A stretch of 42,306 nt of DNA from Diphasiastrum complanatum (lineage: Eukaryota > Streptophyta > Lycopodiopsida > Lycopodiales > Lycopodiaceae). Every line of letters starts with the position of its first letter. The first letter of the stretch is position 1. Under the pieces are notes generated by a model, which was given only the letters and a program-made list of their open reading frames with translations, did not search any database and was not told the DNA's origin. Position numbers and translations under genes: made by a program. Of this stretch, positions 31,205-42,306 are shown one piece after another. The stretch lies in contig MU835040.1 of NCBI GenBank assembly GCA_029204225.1, positions 1-42,306 of the forward strand, written 5' to 3'.

Positions 31205-31985
31205 TGGTATCAGAGCCCTTGGTGGCTACAATCACTGGACAAGAACAGAGAGCTGTGAATTCACGACGGTTTGTTGGCTAGAAAGCACAAACCCGAGTCT
31301 GTGGAGATTCGTGGAATGGCTCGAAACTGTAAAAAGAATTCAGAGACAGGGAATTGTTGGCTAAATCAGAAAGCAAGCAAAGATTGAAGCCCAAAATTCT
31401 TCTAGAGGGTTGCTTGGCATTAGTGATTGATTTGAATCCAATCAGACACCGTTTGAAGAGCGGTTTGGTGCAAAAGATTGCTTTGTTGTTGGGCGACCTC
31501 AGAGGGATAGGTAGCTGCTCAAAGAAATTATGAAAAGGACCGTGGAAAGTCTCAGTAAAGGTGTATTCCTTGGAAGCCAGGGTTTAGAGGAGTTGTAATC
31601 AAGATCTCTCTCAACACAAAACTTTGTTCAAAGTTGTGAATGTGTGCAACTGGGCGCCCTGGTGTGGGAAGGGATCTGTCAACTGATCGTGGACAACCGC
31701 GCACAGATTGAGAAGCATGGGCAGACTTTGAAGAGCTACAAAGAGGGTTTGAAATCCTTTTACCATAGCTGAAACTAGCTAGAGAAGCCATGAAGGCTCG
31801 CGTGCGCTGATTCGTAGTGAAGACTTGGTGCATGGAAGGCGCCAGTGTATGGAAGTGCAAGCTTGAGTGCACAAAAATCTCTTGTTGATTTAGGATTTGA
31901 TCTTCAAAGGATCGACAGTGAGGATTGTAAACCCAGGGAGCAACGTGGGCCATTGGTTTATCAACAACCACGAATTTTCTCAATC
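31205..31985 (+). other. Primer-binding site and leader of the nested copia
   Basis: TGGTATCAGAGCCC begins directly after the LTR. The rest is leader and a decayed Gag N-terminus that I cannot follow. A 158-residue open frame on the opposite strand (31552-32028) has no family features and is taken as chance. Confidence 0.6.
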
Positions 31986-34603
31986 TTTTAGTGAAAGACC
32001 ATGTGATCACCCATATAAGTGATGCCATAATAGCTAGGGGAGTTTGGGAAGCTCTTAGAATGCAATTTCAAACTTGCATTCTAGTTCGAACCATGTTCTT
32101 GAAGTCGAGATTGAATGCAATCAGGATGGAAGAAGACGAATCGGTGGGATCTTTCTTCACCAGGATAAAGGAGATGAGAGATCAACTTGGGCAATTGGAG
32201 AACCAATTAGGGACGTTGAATTGGTACATACCACTATGAGCAGTGTCTCGGAAGGGCTACAAATGTTTGTGAGCGGCATCACTTCGAGGGAGAGATTGCC
32301 TATTTTTGAAGACTTCCATAGAATCATGTTGCAGGAAGAGCAGCGCCGCGAAGTGGTGAAGTCAAGGCAAACCCCACAGGAGGATCAAGCCTTGCTTGCT
32401 AAAGGCAAGCATGAAGGATGGAAAAGGATTTCCAAGAAATCCAAGGATGATGATGAGGGAGAGTCGTCATCGAAGACAAAAAAGAAGAAGAAAGACAAAT
32501 GTTACTATTGCTACAAACCGGGTCATTGGGCACGCGAGTGTTATAAGAAGAAAGTGGGCATAAAGGCAGAAAAGGTGAAACAACAAGGCAACATTGACGA
32601 AGATGATGAGGAAGATGATGAGACAAGTGTCTTCTCATCGGCATTGGCATCCCAGGTTGATGATGGTGCCAGATGGTTTATAGATTCAGGCGCCACAAGG
32701 CATATGACTGGGAAACGTGATTGGTTTGAGAAATTCTCACAAATCCATGATGGGGAAAATGTCACTCAAGCCAATGGGGAGGATGCCAAATACAGGGTGT
32801 TGGCAATGTACCTGTGTAGTTTTCTGATGGTAAAATCAAGAATATCCCTAATGTGCTTTATGTTCCTGGACTCAAAAAGAGTTTGCTCTCTGTTGGAGTA
32901 ATGGAAAATCAACATCTTAAGATTGAATTTGTCAAGGATGGATGCCTTATGAGGGATATGAACCACAACCATAAAGTGGTGGCAAAAGGTTATAGAGATA
33001 GTAACTGTGGCCTTTATAAATTGGATGCTGCAAAACCAGGAGAATATGGTTTGCCTATCTCAACAACATCTCAATCTGAGTTGTGGCATATAAGACTTGG
33101 TCACTTGAACTATGGGAGCTTAAGATTGATGGCGAAGCTGAAGATGGTAATAGGATTACCAGCATTACAGGATGATCATCACGCAATATGTGAAGGATGC
33201 GTCATGGGAAAGTATCACAAGGAGACATTCAAGAAAGGTGGAGTTGCAAGAGCTAAGAAACTGCTGGAACTTATTCACAGCGACCTAAGTGGCCCAATGA
33301 AGACCATGTCGTTGGGAAAAGCATATTATTTTATGAATTTAATAGATGATTATTCTAGGAGGACGTGGATTTATTTCTTGAAGAAGAAATATGACACTTT
33401 TGCTCGCTTCAAGGAGTTTAAGACTTCAGTAGAGAACCAACTGGATGCACGCATCAAAGTGCTAAGATGTGATAGAGGGGGCGAATACAAATCTGATGAT
33501 TTTGAGGACTGTTGCAAGGAACACAACATCAAAAGACAATTCACACAATCACACACACCGCATAGTAATGGTGTAGTTGAAAGGAAAAACAGGACTATTC
33601 TGGAGAGTGCACACTCCATGAGGAAGCAAATGGGCTTGACCGATTCACTTTGGTCGGAAGCGTGCAGTGCGACAACGTTCTTGAAAAATAGGAGCCCTAT
33701 AGTTGCGGTTCCAAATGTGACTCTCGAAGAAGCATTTACAGGATTAAAGCCAAAAATCGACAAGTTTCGTGTCATTGGATGTAAGGCCTTGTACATGTGC
33801 CAAAGGAGGAGCAAAGAAACTTGATGCAAAAGCAATCAAGTGTATCTTTGTCGGTTATGGTGAGAGGACGAAGGCATACATGCGTTTTGATCATGTGTGC
33901 AAACCTTCCATCACCCCTTGCGAAGCTGGTAAGAAATTATCTCGTATTGATGATAGTGCACATGTTGACGCCACTTTATTTCGTCAACTAGTTGAGAGTT
34001 TGATATATCTTATGACTACACGTCCTGATATCCGCTATGTTGTAAGTCTGATTAGCCAATTCATGTCATCACCCACTATGGACCATTGGAAAGCTGCAAA
34101 AAAGATTTTGAGGTATGTGAAAGGTACATCTAACCTTGGTCTGATCTACAAAAGACAAAGCTTTACCTAAGTTGCAGGGTTATGTTGGCGCTAATTAGGC
34201 ATGAAATGTAGATGATAGAAAGTCAACAACAGGTTATGCTTTCAATTTTAGAGGCGGCTGTTTTTCATGGTCTATCAAGAAGCAAGATACCATCTCTCTT
34301 TCTTCTACAGAAGCCGAATATAAAGCATTAAGTTCTGCCACCCAGGAAGTTATTTGGCTGCGTAAGTTGTTATGTAATATTGGCATGAAGCAGGTAAATC
34401 CTACTGTTATTTTCTGTGATAGCCAAAGTGGAATACAATTGGCTAAGAATCTTGTCTTTCATGCAAGGACAAAACATGTTGAGGTAGAATATCACTTTGT
34501 GCGTGAAAAGCTACAATATGAAGATATAAGTATTGCACACTATTCTACGTTGTTACAAGTTGCTGATATATTAACGAAAGCTTTAAGTAAAGAGAAGTTT
34601 TAG
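31986..34603 (+). pseudogene. Broken copia Gag-Pol of the nested element
   Basis: Pieces in order: Gag (GVWEALRMQFQTCILVRTMF; frame change near 32210), CCHC knuckle CYYCYKPGHWAREC, protease WFIDSGATRHMTG, then after a shift near 32820 integrase with WHIRLGHLNYG, CEGC, IHSDLSGPM, LRCDRGGEY and HSNGVVERKNR. After about 33905 the sequence jumps from the integrase C-terminus to the reverse-transcriptase thumb (ATLFRQLVESLIYLMTTRPD). The fingers and palm, including YVDD, are deleted. RNase H follows with DDRKSTTGYAF, STEAEYKAL and HARTKHVEVEYHF. Without a polymerase active site it cannot replicate itself. Confidence 0.85.
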
Positions 34604-34715
34604 AGCTAAACTTGACTTAGATCTGGTTATGTAAAAAGCCTTTACTTGTAATACTATCATGGAGGTATGTTCCATGAATAGAGTAAACTTTAAAGTAAAG
34701 AGAGACGTCGATCAT

Positions 34716-34725
34716 TGAGGGAGAG
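34716..34725 (+). other. Polypurine tract of the nested copia
   Basis: TGAGGGAGAG directly before the AGTT start of the 3' LTR. Confidence 0.7.
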
Positions 34726-34978
34726 AGTTAAAATAGCAATGATCGACTTATGCAATGCTTTCTTATTTCGACGGCACCACGTGTGCTCAGTTCGAGAATT
34801 ATCGGGCTGCCTTTCTTTTACGTGCCCTTTGAGTGCTTTTAAGCAACTTTATTTTTGTACTTGCTTATCAGTTCGAATATACAATTTGTGAAGAGCAATT
34901 CTATTGTATTGTCTTATTGCACTTGACGTTGTGCTGTGGTGATTAATCCGGTCGGGTTTTTAAATTGTTTTCTTAACT
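34726..34978 (+). repeat. 3' LTR of the nested copia
   Basis: 253 bp with the same AGTT...AACT ends as the 5' LTR, followed by the second AGTAC. Confidence 0.9.
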
Positions 34979-34983
34979 AGTAC

Positions 34984-35001
34984 CCTACTGTATTTCTCAC
35001 A
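34984..35001 (-). repeat. Split LTR of the reverse copia (part 2)
   Basis: CCTACTGTATTTCTCACA, the outer end of the LTR that begins at 30760; on the element's own strand it starts TGTGAGAAATAC. Confidence 0.5.
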
Positions 35002-35112
35002 TGTGGATCCAAAAATAGCAAATATGAGCATTCTACACACAAGATTTCAAGATATCATCAAGATAGTGCACCAATGGATAGATGAATCCAAGAGAACTCA
35101 TGTATAAGCATG

Positions 35113-35189
<77 letters not shown>

Positions 35190-35495
35190 TTTCTTCTCAT
35201 GAGTTAACATCTATTTATAGTAGGTCCATGTCTCATTAATGATCTTGGTTTTCCTCCATATCAAAAATCCTACTATTAATGTGGACTAGATTCGATGAAC
35301 CAAGTGCTCAAATTTGAACCTTCCAAACTCGACCTCCTAACTTTTCCACACTTTTCAAAAGTGGTAGTTCAAATGAACTTAGACTAAAATAACTTTCATA
35401 AAGTTTATCTCTAAGTCTAAAATGCATATTGGCCTAATATTGACATTTAACCAAAATATGACTAAACTTGACTAAACTAGTTGAAATTTCTCACA
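35002..35495 (-). repeat. LTR-like segment with TATA box
   Basis: On the reverse strand it begins TGTGAGAAATTTCAAC and ends TTTTTGGATCCACA. A good TATA box (CTATAAATAG) lies at about 35210-35219 and a long (TC)n run follows it. The first ten bases resemble those of the neighbouring split LTR, but the rest does not. No matching partner or target duplication was found, so solo LTR or LTR fragment are both possible. Confidence 0.45.
35117..35183. repeat. (GA)n microsatellite
   Basis: About 33 uninterrupted GA units, just downstream of the TATA box on the reverse strand. Confidence 0.95.
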
Positions 35496-36450
35496 CACCG
35501 CCCATGTGGTTGGATCCACCTTCACTGCCTGCTCTCGGTTTTCAAAGGTGAGTTTTCCAATTTTCTAATTGTGAATCACTTGCGCAACTCTCAACCAAGG
35601 TCTTCCCAACAAAACTGGATAGGCGGAAGGAGATTCAGGGATTTCCATCACTACAAAAGTGATTACAAATTGTACTCCCGCTATCTTTACTAGAATATTT
35701 TCAACTACACCTTTTGGTTTTACACAAGATTGGTTGATAGCAAATTTCACCGGCTTTAGCCCTTGTAAATCCCATTTCTGATATAAGGTAGTGGAGATCA
35801 AGTTGACACCAGATCCTCCATCTACCATTGCCCTTAGTCCTCGTATCGCTTGTGATTGATTGGCAAGGTGATGTTGTGTTGTTCACTCTCCCACGCTGCT
35901 CCAATGTTGAGGACATTACTGGTTCCCTCGTAACTGGCATAGTACAAGGGTTCTCTTGCTGCTGCTTCAGGTGTCAAGTTTAATCATTCTATAAGAGCAC
36001 TCTTTGCTTGTGGTGCAATTCACAGGAACTCTCCAAGGATAAGTCCATTTTGCTGGTCAATAAACTTGTGAGCAATTTTGTCTGAGGAACCTCAGGCTAT
36101 GCCATTTGGAAAGGTACTTTCCGATGATGTAAACAGTCATTTAGATCTGTTCTTTGAGTGAGCCTGCTGGTGGTACTGGAACTTCTGAGGCCGTAGGTAC
36201 TGCAAGTTTTACTTTCGCTTGTGCAGCTTCCTCTGCCTGGGCTTCTTGTATCCAATGGCGGATTTTCTGATATTGAATTCCTTCTTCCTTGGCGTTAGGA
36301 TATGGTCATGCCATAGAAGGTTGATCTTCAGCCATTGATACTGATGGTGGTGGTGATGGTGCCACCCCTTCCACTTCTGTTCTCGTGTGATTGCTAACAC
36401 ATGAACGTGGGGAGTATTGTGGTTTTGTGGCATAACTCTCACATACTTGT
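35496..36450 (-). pseudogene. Ty3/gypsy protease and spacer fragment
   Basis: The reverse strand reads MVDGGSGVNLISTTLYQKW and later AYPVLLGRPWL, the beginning and end of an aspartic protease of the type in non-chromovirus plant gypsy elements (VDGGSG active site). It continues KIGKLTFENREQAVKVDPTT after one stop. Upstream, 36300-36180 gives a charged EEGIQYQKIRHWIQEAQAEE stretch that looks like the Gag-protease spacer. Frame changes near 35830, 35940 and 36200 show decay. It ends at the LTR-like segment at 35495. Gag is not recognisable between 36450 and 36920. Confidence 0.7.
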
Positions 36451-36921
36451 TTGTGAGCCTGTCTCAGAGAGATCTAGCTTCAATAGGAGTGGCAATGCAA
36501 TTTTTTGTTTTGTTTTTCAAGTGTTTTTTGAATTTTTTTGATATTTGTCTCTTTTCTGCAAATTTGCTGGGAAGTAATTCTCGCAGGCTTATGTGTAGGG
36601 CTCCAACTGTGTCCTCATGCTGCTGTTAGTCATGTGAGAGTTGGTTTCCAATGGATTGTGAGAAATCAAGGTCTGATGTTGTTTTTTCTCACTTTTCCCT
36701 CCAAAAATGTAGATTTTATGGTTTTTTGTGGGTTTTTGGTCTAGGTGATGATGTGTCAAGTCCTTAGAGTTTGTCTTAGGTCTCCTCTACCTCAAAACAC
36801 CTCCTCCGCTAGCTTCAAACAGATCAACAATCAAAGAACAAGAAAAATCCACTCTAACTACCCCCAAAACCGCTTCTAACACACTAAAATAGACTAAAAA
36901 CAACTAAAATAGTTAGTAGTA

Positions 36922-36943
36922 ACTATCCCCGGCAACGGTGCCA
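36922..36943 (-). other. Gypsy primer-binding site (tRNA-Asp type)
   Basis: On the reverse strand, TGGCACCGTTGCCGGGGATAG, one base from the TGGCGCC-GTTGCCGGGGA site of Athila/Tat-like gypsy elements. It supports assigning the protease fragment at 35496-36450 to that lineage. Just beyond, TGTAGGTTC at 36945 is the likely inner LTR end. Confidence 0.8.
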
Positions 36944-39308
36944 CTGTAGGTTCATAAATATAGCGGTCGAGCAGCCCTCCAACTGCCAAAAAGGGTTAGT
37001 TTCACTAGGATAGATCTCTAACTATATTTAGTTGCTTTCCTAACCCACACTTAACACTAACCCTCAATCCTGATACCTAACCACACCTTGCATCCATAAT
37101 GATAGTGAAGAGGGTAAAGAAAAGAGAGTTAGAGAGAGGTTACTCAGATGCTAATGTCATTTTCTAATGTAGAAGCATTAAAAAACACTAAACAATGAAA
37201 ATAGCAAGAAAATCATAGAAAGTAGCAAGTTTCACAAAAGAAAACATTAGAAAGATAGCAAAGCACATGAGGATGCTTGAGTGCTCAAATTGGTTGAGTT
37301 TCCTCCTCTCAATTAGCATGAAAATGGAGTACAGTAGGTGTCTTTTTATTCTTGGGGAGGCCCTTGCCCCTTTGCTTCTAATGGCTACTTCATTGAGGGA
37401 AGGATTTAAATCCTATCCGTTTAAAGAAAACACAACTAGATCTATGGTGCACAAAGAAAAACACTTTGCCTACCACCAATTTGAATTTGACTACTAATTA
37501 TAACTTAATCAGCTTAGACTTTGGGTGTTTTTACATTATTTTATTTACATGGCCCAAGTCTATTTTATTCCATGATACAACAATTTACATGTGCTCATTG
37601 GTCTATGGACTTACGCTCGCAGGATGCCACGACCCTTGCACCTAATTTTCTATTCTATTTATCTGTCTTATTTATGTACAGAAAATACCCTCAACAATAT
37701 TTGATAGTGATGACTCTCTCTTCTCTCTCTAGATCATTTGTCCTAACTTAGCCACCACTTGGCTAGAACTAGCTAGCTATATTGTTCAAAATTGTCAATT
37801 CATTCTAAAAATGCACTATCTATATGTACAAGTGGCCAAATGAACTTGGACCCTACTAAAATAGTTGTGTACCTTGATTTCACACGTGTGCAAAGACCAT
37901 GTAAATCTTATTTACAATTTTGGTCTCTAAAATGCCCAGAATAAGAAAAATAACAATACTAGCTGACAATTTTTACAATCAATTGTATATATGTTTTGAT
38001 TAATATAACATGTCATATATCTTAAACTGTATGTAATCAAAAATTCTATTTAACAAATTTTTTGTTTTTTGATCTAGAAAAAGCTTTTGATACAAGTGCT
38101 AGCTCCTGTCATTTTTCTATACAAGTTGTTATTGCTAATTCCATTCTTGTTATTTCTCCCTCTAGTAAGCTATAAAAAACCATATATTATAATATTTGCG
38201 TCCTACATAACCTGAAATATTTTCTTTAATTGTTAAGGAGTAGCAATTCGTTTATGAGATTGCACATCTTTTTTTTTTGGAATAAATATGTTACTATAAA
38301 AACAAATGACTTGATCATCTTGTCGAAATTTATATACATCATCAGGTTTGTATTGATCAAGAATGAATGTCATTACCAATATAATGAATTAATAATTCCA
38401 ACAAACATAATACTGAAAAAAATCATAATCAAATAAAAAAAATTCTGTTATCTATGTGAATATCTTCTTGGAAGTTGTACCACTCAAAAACTAATTTGAT
38501 GCTTATAGTACGGACCCCAATTGAAAAAATCGTTTTGCTATACACACTACAAATAATAAAAGGCATATATTAAAATTGTAATGGATTTGTAGATTTGTAT
38601 GCTTTGCTAAATTTTATATCATTCGTCCATTTTTTATTATGATGAGTTTGCACTCTTCTATAAAACCATTGAAAAGGTTGTGAAATGTAGTTGTTCTTTG
38701 TACTGGTTTCACCATGTTGTGTATTTTTATAAAATGTTGCTCTTGCTTGCCAATGAGAGAGTTCCTATGATGACCGTATGCTCAAACTTCCACAATTTCT
38801 TGCAAAGAATATTGCATGATGCTATTGTATGTGTTGCATTGCATACAATGTAATAATAGCTTTTGTGCAAAATAGGAATAACAAAAATCTAAATGGCCAA
38901 CACAAATTTTTTTAGCGATACTATAGCAAATGAATTTTATTATATAATGTGTGATGTGATTCGTTTTCCATGCACTTTGAACTGCATCAATAAACTTAGT
39001 GGTCAGTTTTTATATCATTTGCAAGTAAATATTTATTTATTTATTTTTTTTGTAAATACTTCACCATGCTGTCAAGTTTTTTTTTTAAAACTTTAACTAG
39101 TAGCTGACCTCGTTCTTTAGGATTTTGAGTCAAAACATCTATTATCTCTTTCCAAACTAAGTATCAGAATCAACTCCATGAAAAATATTAAACATACATT
39201 TAACAACTTTAAATCTCCTAGAAAATGCCATTCTATGTTGAAATTGCGAATTCCAAGAATACTTAGTATAACTCCCTTCATGCAAATTTTGACGATAGTA
39301 GGATAGGT
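36944..39308. other. AT-rich sequence, partly a gypsy LTR
   Basis: The first part, from 36945, should be the LTR of the reverse gypsy element, but its outer end cannot be placed. The remainder, especially 37960-39080, is strongly AT-rich with T-runs and no recognisable gene. Confidence 0.4.
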
Positions 39309-39602
39309 GTGATGTGGACCAAGGATCAAGCCTTCAAAACACACCAAACCACCCAACCAAGTAGAAGCCTAGTATCAACACCTAAGTCGGCTCCACCCCC
39401 CAAGCCACAACCTGTGAATACAAAGAGAGAGAGAAAATTGAGTCTCAACAAAAATACCAATGACGAGATGGGTGAGTCTCCTCCTAGGCTACAGAATCCC
39501 CAACATGATGCCATGCAACTCCCCAAAAGTCCTATTGGAGGAGATTTAAGAGACGACGGTGGAAGGTGCTCTTCTCCTTGGTGCATATATTCTGCCTATT
39601 AG
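39309..39602 (+). other. Unrecognised proline-rich open frame
   Basis: Open frame of 97 codons containing STPKSAPPPKPQPVNTKRER and later GESPPRLQNPQ. Composition resembles a disordered linker of Gag or a LINE ORF1, but no domain can be named. An equally long frame on the opposite strand weakens the case for coding. Confidence 0.2.
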
Positions 39603-40555
39603 AATCAGAATGTTGAGTCTAAGGACTTGGTTGATTCTACTTGATTTTAACTCCAAAGTCATCTGAATCGATAAGGTTGATTACGTAGACAAACACAAAG
39701 TCGATAGACTGTTGCACAACAGCTCCACACCATCTTCTTGTACATACATATGCACAATTGTAAAGTGTATATAGAGATTGTAATGGTAATCAACATATAC
39801 ATTATTAGAGGCAGACATTGTAGATGCTTTCAGACATAGATTCTTTCTTTCAAACCGATTGTCAATAATAAGCTCATAGCTCTTACAGAGCGGAGTTAGC
39901 TCACTAAGCATGCGATTTCGCCACGGCTATTGTCTTGTGCTCAAAGCATCAATCTGATTTGTATCTTGATACCTTAGTTTGAATCAATTATTGTCTTAGT
40001 TTTGCATTCAGAGTCTATGCTTTCACCATTTTGTTTTCTGTTGGACTCTCATTAGAGGAGTTTTGAGCTCCAAAAAGACCCTTTAAGAATTCGTGCTGTA
40101 GTTTATATTATTAAAATATTATACTACTAATATTTTTGACTTGCCATAACTTTTTAATCGTAGCTTAGAAGTATGTCATGTAACATGTCATTGGAAAGCC
40201 CTTGTCAAGCGCTTTCCAATGCACCAAACTCCGCTAAATTTAGACTTACCACTAAAAAGTTATGTTATTTTTAGTGTGGAATCAAAATGTGGACTCAAAA
40301 AGTTATGTTACGTAGATTTCAAATTTGAGTGTTTTGATTGGTCCATGTGTAAGAAAAAATTGAGAAAAAATATAGAAAGAATCTTTACAAAGGGTCTTTT
40401 TTGGATTTAGAATTCCTCTAATGCTTACTGTTTTGTTTGACTGTCTGCTCTTCCACTTCTGCAAACCACCGTGCAATTCTATATTTGTGTTCGCCTACTG
40501 TTTTGTAGTGCATGCACCGAGGATTCCTTCTTCACGCTAGATTTTATTCAACAGG
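39603..40555. other. Non-coding stretch with hairpin and repeated motif
   Basis: Contains a perfect 11-bp hairpin, CATTGGAAAGC (40189-40199) and GCTTTCCAATG (40211-40221), near two direct copies of AAAAAGTTATGTTA (about 40255 and 40299) and an inverted relative CATAACTTTTTAAT (about 40145). No gene is seen. Confidence 0.5.
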
Positions 40556-42100
40556 GATATAGGCTTTATCAAGGATCAGTTCATCGACTTCAAAGACAAG
40601 AGCAAAGTTCCATGCGAACCTTCAACAGCCCCTGCCTATGACATGACAATTCGAGCCTCTGGCTCAAGCGTGCCGACATTCGATCAACTATTCGACAACG
40701 AGTCATGTGAGGATGTTGATGTTACCCAGCGACAACCCAACACGGATTGGATCATCAGTCGATGCCACCTCCAAGAAGATCGAACCGAGTGCGCACATAG
40801 CCCACAAGGATATTGTATGCTGCTGCAGCCGACCTTGAGGTACATGAATTTGATGTGCAAATAGCCTATCTGAACAAAGTTATTAAAGAAGACCTCTGCA
40901 TGTTACAACCTGAGGGATACGCTCTCGAAGGTATGAAAAATCATGTCTATAAACTCCATAAGGCACTTTACGGCTTGAAACAATCAGCAAGGGTATGGGT
41001 TCAGAGGATCAATACATTTATCATCCAACACGGTTTTCAACCAAGCATTGTCGATTCTAATGTTTATTTCAAGTCAGTGCAGCAGTCCTTCATTATCATC
41101 ACCTTGTATGTCGACGACACATTGCTCTTCAACAATAGTACCGGTCAGGTGAGGGATGCTAAATAGATGTTGTCTTCCAAATTCGACACCATGACCGATT
41201 TGGGTGAAGCTCACTACTGCCTAGGAATTCAGATCCACTGGGATAGAGCGAGATGACTGATTTAAATCACTAAATAAAGGTATCTTCACAATACCCTTAT
41301 CAGATATAATTTGATTAATTGCAAAGAAGCTCACTCAGTGATGGATCTAGGCCTACAGTTGTCAAAGGACTAGTGTCCTTAGACCAAGTAGGAGAAGAAG
41401 CAGATGAGAGAATATCCATATCAATCGATACTCGGATCTCTCATGTATGCAATGGTTTGTACAAGACCTGACATCGCTTTTGCAGTCAGCTCACTAAGCC
41501 AATTCATGGCTAATCTTGGCATTACCCATTGGAAGGCTCTTATTAGTGTCATAAGATATATCCGAGCTACAACCAACCTGTGCATCTGCTATGGGGAAGT
41601 CGACAACAACAATCTCCATTGGCTCAGTGGATATTCAGATTCGAGCTGGGGAGGAGGTGCAGATACTCATAGATCCACATCTGAATTTACATTCTTCTTT
41701 GACGACAATCCTATCTCTTTGAATAGTCATAAGAAAACCTCTATTGTTCTTTCCTCTATAGAAGCAGAGTATATTGCTGTTTCTCAATCCATTAAAGAAG
41801 CAATTTGGTTGAAAAATTTATTGTCAGACATTAGTCTGAATCAATACACTTTGACAATTATGTTTTGTGATAATCAGAGTGCCATTGCCTTATCGGCCAA
41901 CCCTAGATTTCACTCTAGGAGTAAGCACATTGAGTCTCTATATCACTATGTCAGGAGTAAGATTCTTGATAGAGAGGTAAGCTTAACATATTGTCGGACG
42001 CAAGACATGATCGTAGATGTGCTTATCAAGGCTTTGAGCATTGATGCACACAACAAATTTTGTGCATTGCTTAGTCTAAAGATCAAGACATTCACAAATC
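40556..42100 (+). pseudogene. Copia reverse transcriptase and RNase H relic
   Basis: After an undefined start (40556-40800) the frame gives AAAADLEVHEFDVQIAYLNK, LHKALYGLKQSARVW and TLYVDDTLLFNN, the palm of copia reverse transcriptase with its YVDD. A TAG at 41164 and further stops near 41255-41380 break it. The frame later shows GSLMYAMVCTRPDIAF, GYSDSSWGGGADTHRSTSEF, IEAEYIAV, CDNQSAIAL and HSRSKHIESLYHYV, the thumb and RNase H. Protease and integrase are missing, and the first part of reverse transcriptase is deleted. It differs clearly from the other copia copies in the window. The 3' end runs to CCAAATT, where the polypurine tract would start. Confidence 0.85.
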
Positions 42101-42103
42101 CAA

Positions 42104-42306
<203 letters not shown>

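Larger units (their letters stand above)
30952..34978 (+). mobile_element. Nested copia element with AGTT...AACT LTR ends
   Basis: Fully bounded 4027-bp element. Both LTRs are 253 bp, start AGTTAAAATA and end TTCTTAACT, and perfect AGTAC duplications flank it (30947-30951 and 34979-34983). A primer-binding site TGGTATCAGAGCCC starts at 31205 and a purine tract GAGGGAGAG precedes the 3' LTR. So the termini are well supported and are not the usual TG...CA. The LTRs differ at about 23 of 253 sites (9%), so the insertion is old compared with that at 6701. Pol is broken and most of reverse transcriptase is deleted. Confidence 0.92.

Noticed and set aside
31552-32028. 158-residue open frame on the reverse strand
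   Set aside because: It lies opposite the leader and early Gag of the nested copia, and its translation shows no domain or family signature. Chance opening is more likely.
38065-38100. FDLEKAF, resembling motif A of LINE reverse transcriptase
   Set aside because: Only seven residues match, and nothing after them fits a reverse transcriptase.
39326-39586. 86-residue open frame opposite 39309-39602
   Set aside because: No recognisable features; both strands are open by composition.

Overview
The window is nuclear DNA from a land plant, most likely a seed plant with a large, repeat-rich genome; the species cannot be named from the sequence. The one host gene I can support is ribosomal protein L7 (uL30), whose coding exons run from 25588 to 27467 on the + strand with plant-like splice sites. 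Nearly everything else is retrotransposon, mostly Ty1/copia, with Ty3/gypsy pieces and one degenerate non-LTR element.

Layout. 1-4442: debris of copia protease (+), gypsy integrase (-) and a rearranged reverse-strand copia whose LTR is cut by the next element. 4443-5818: a short reverse element with two LTRs, a primer-binding site and only a gag gene. 5961-6596: an unrecognised coding stub that runs into a reverse LTR with AGTT...AACT ends. 6701-12688: an intact, young copia element with 691-bp LTRs differing at 3 sites, CTTGA target duplications and an uninterrupted 1337-residue polyprotein. 12694-14338: low-complexity and repeated DNA, possibly with a CACTA remnant. 15118-16862: reverse-strand non-LTR retrotransposon remains with a CCHC knuckle and a restriction-like endonuclease signature.

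17360-27467: a probable promoter and non-coding first exon (telo-box, CT-rich tract, donor at 17535) would join the L7 coding exons across an intron of about 8 kb. That intron holds a 94%-identical inverted repeat, a reverse gypsy gag-protease, a forward gypsy integrase-chromodomain with its LTR, and a copia RNase H tail. The promoter-exon link is inference.

28769-36943: nested copia elements. A defective element (30952-34978) with AGTT...AACT termini and AGTAC duplications sits inside the LTR of an older reverse copia. Beyond it lie an LTR-like segment and a reverse gypsy fragment with a tRNA-Asp-type primer site. 36944-40555 is AT-rich without a recognisable gene. 40556-42106 is a decayed copia pol, followed by 200 consecutive G to the window end, probably an artefact.

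The genes do not form a pathway: one housekeeping gene is embedded in successive retrotransposon insertions. The most unusual signals are the AGTT...AACT LTR ends in two elements, the non-LTR relic with a restriction-like endonuclease, the gag-only element, and the large TE-filled leader intron proposed for L7.
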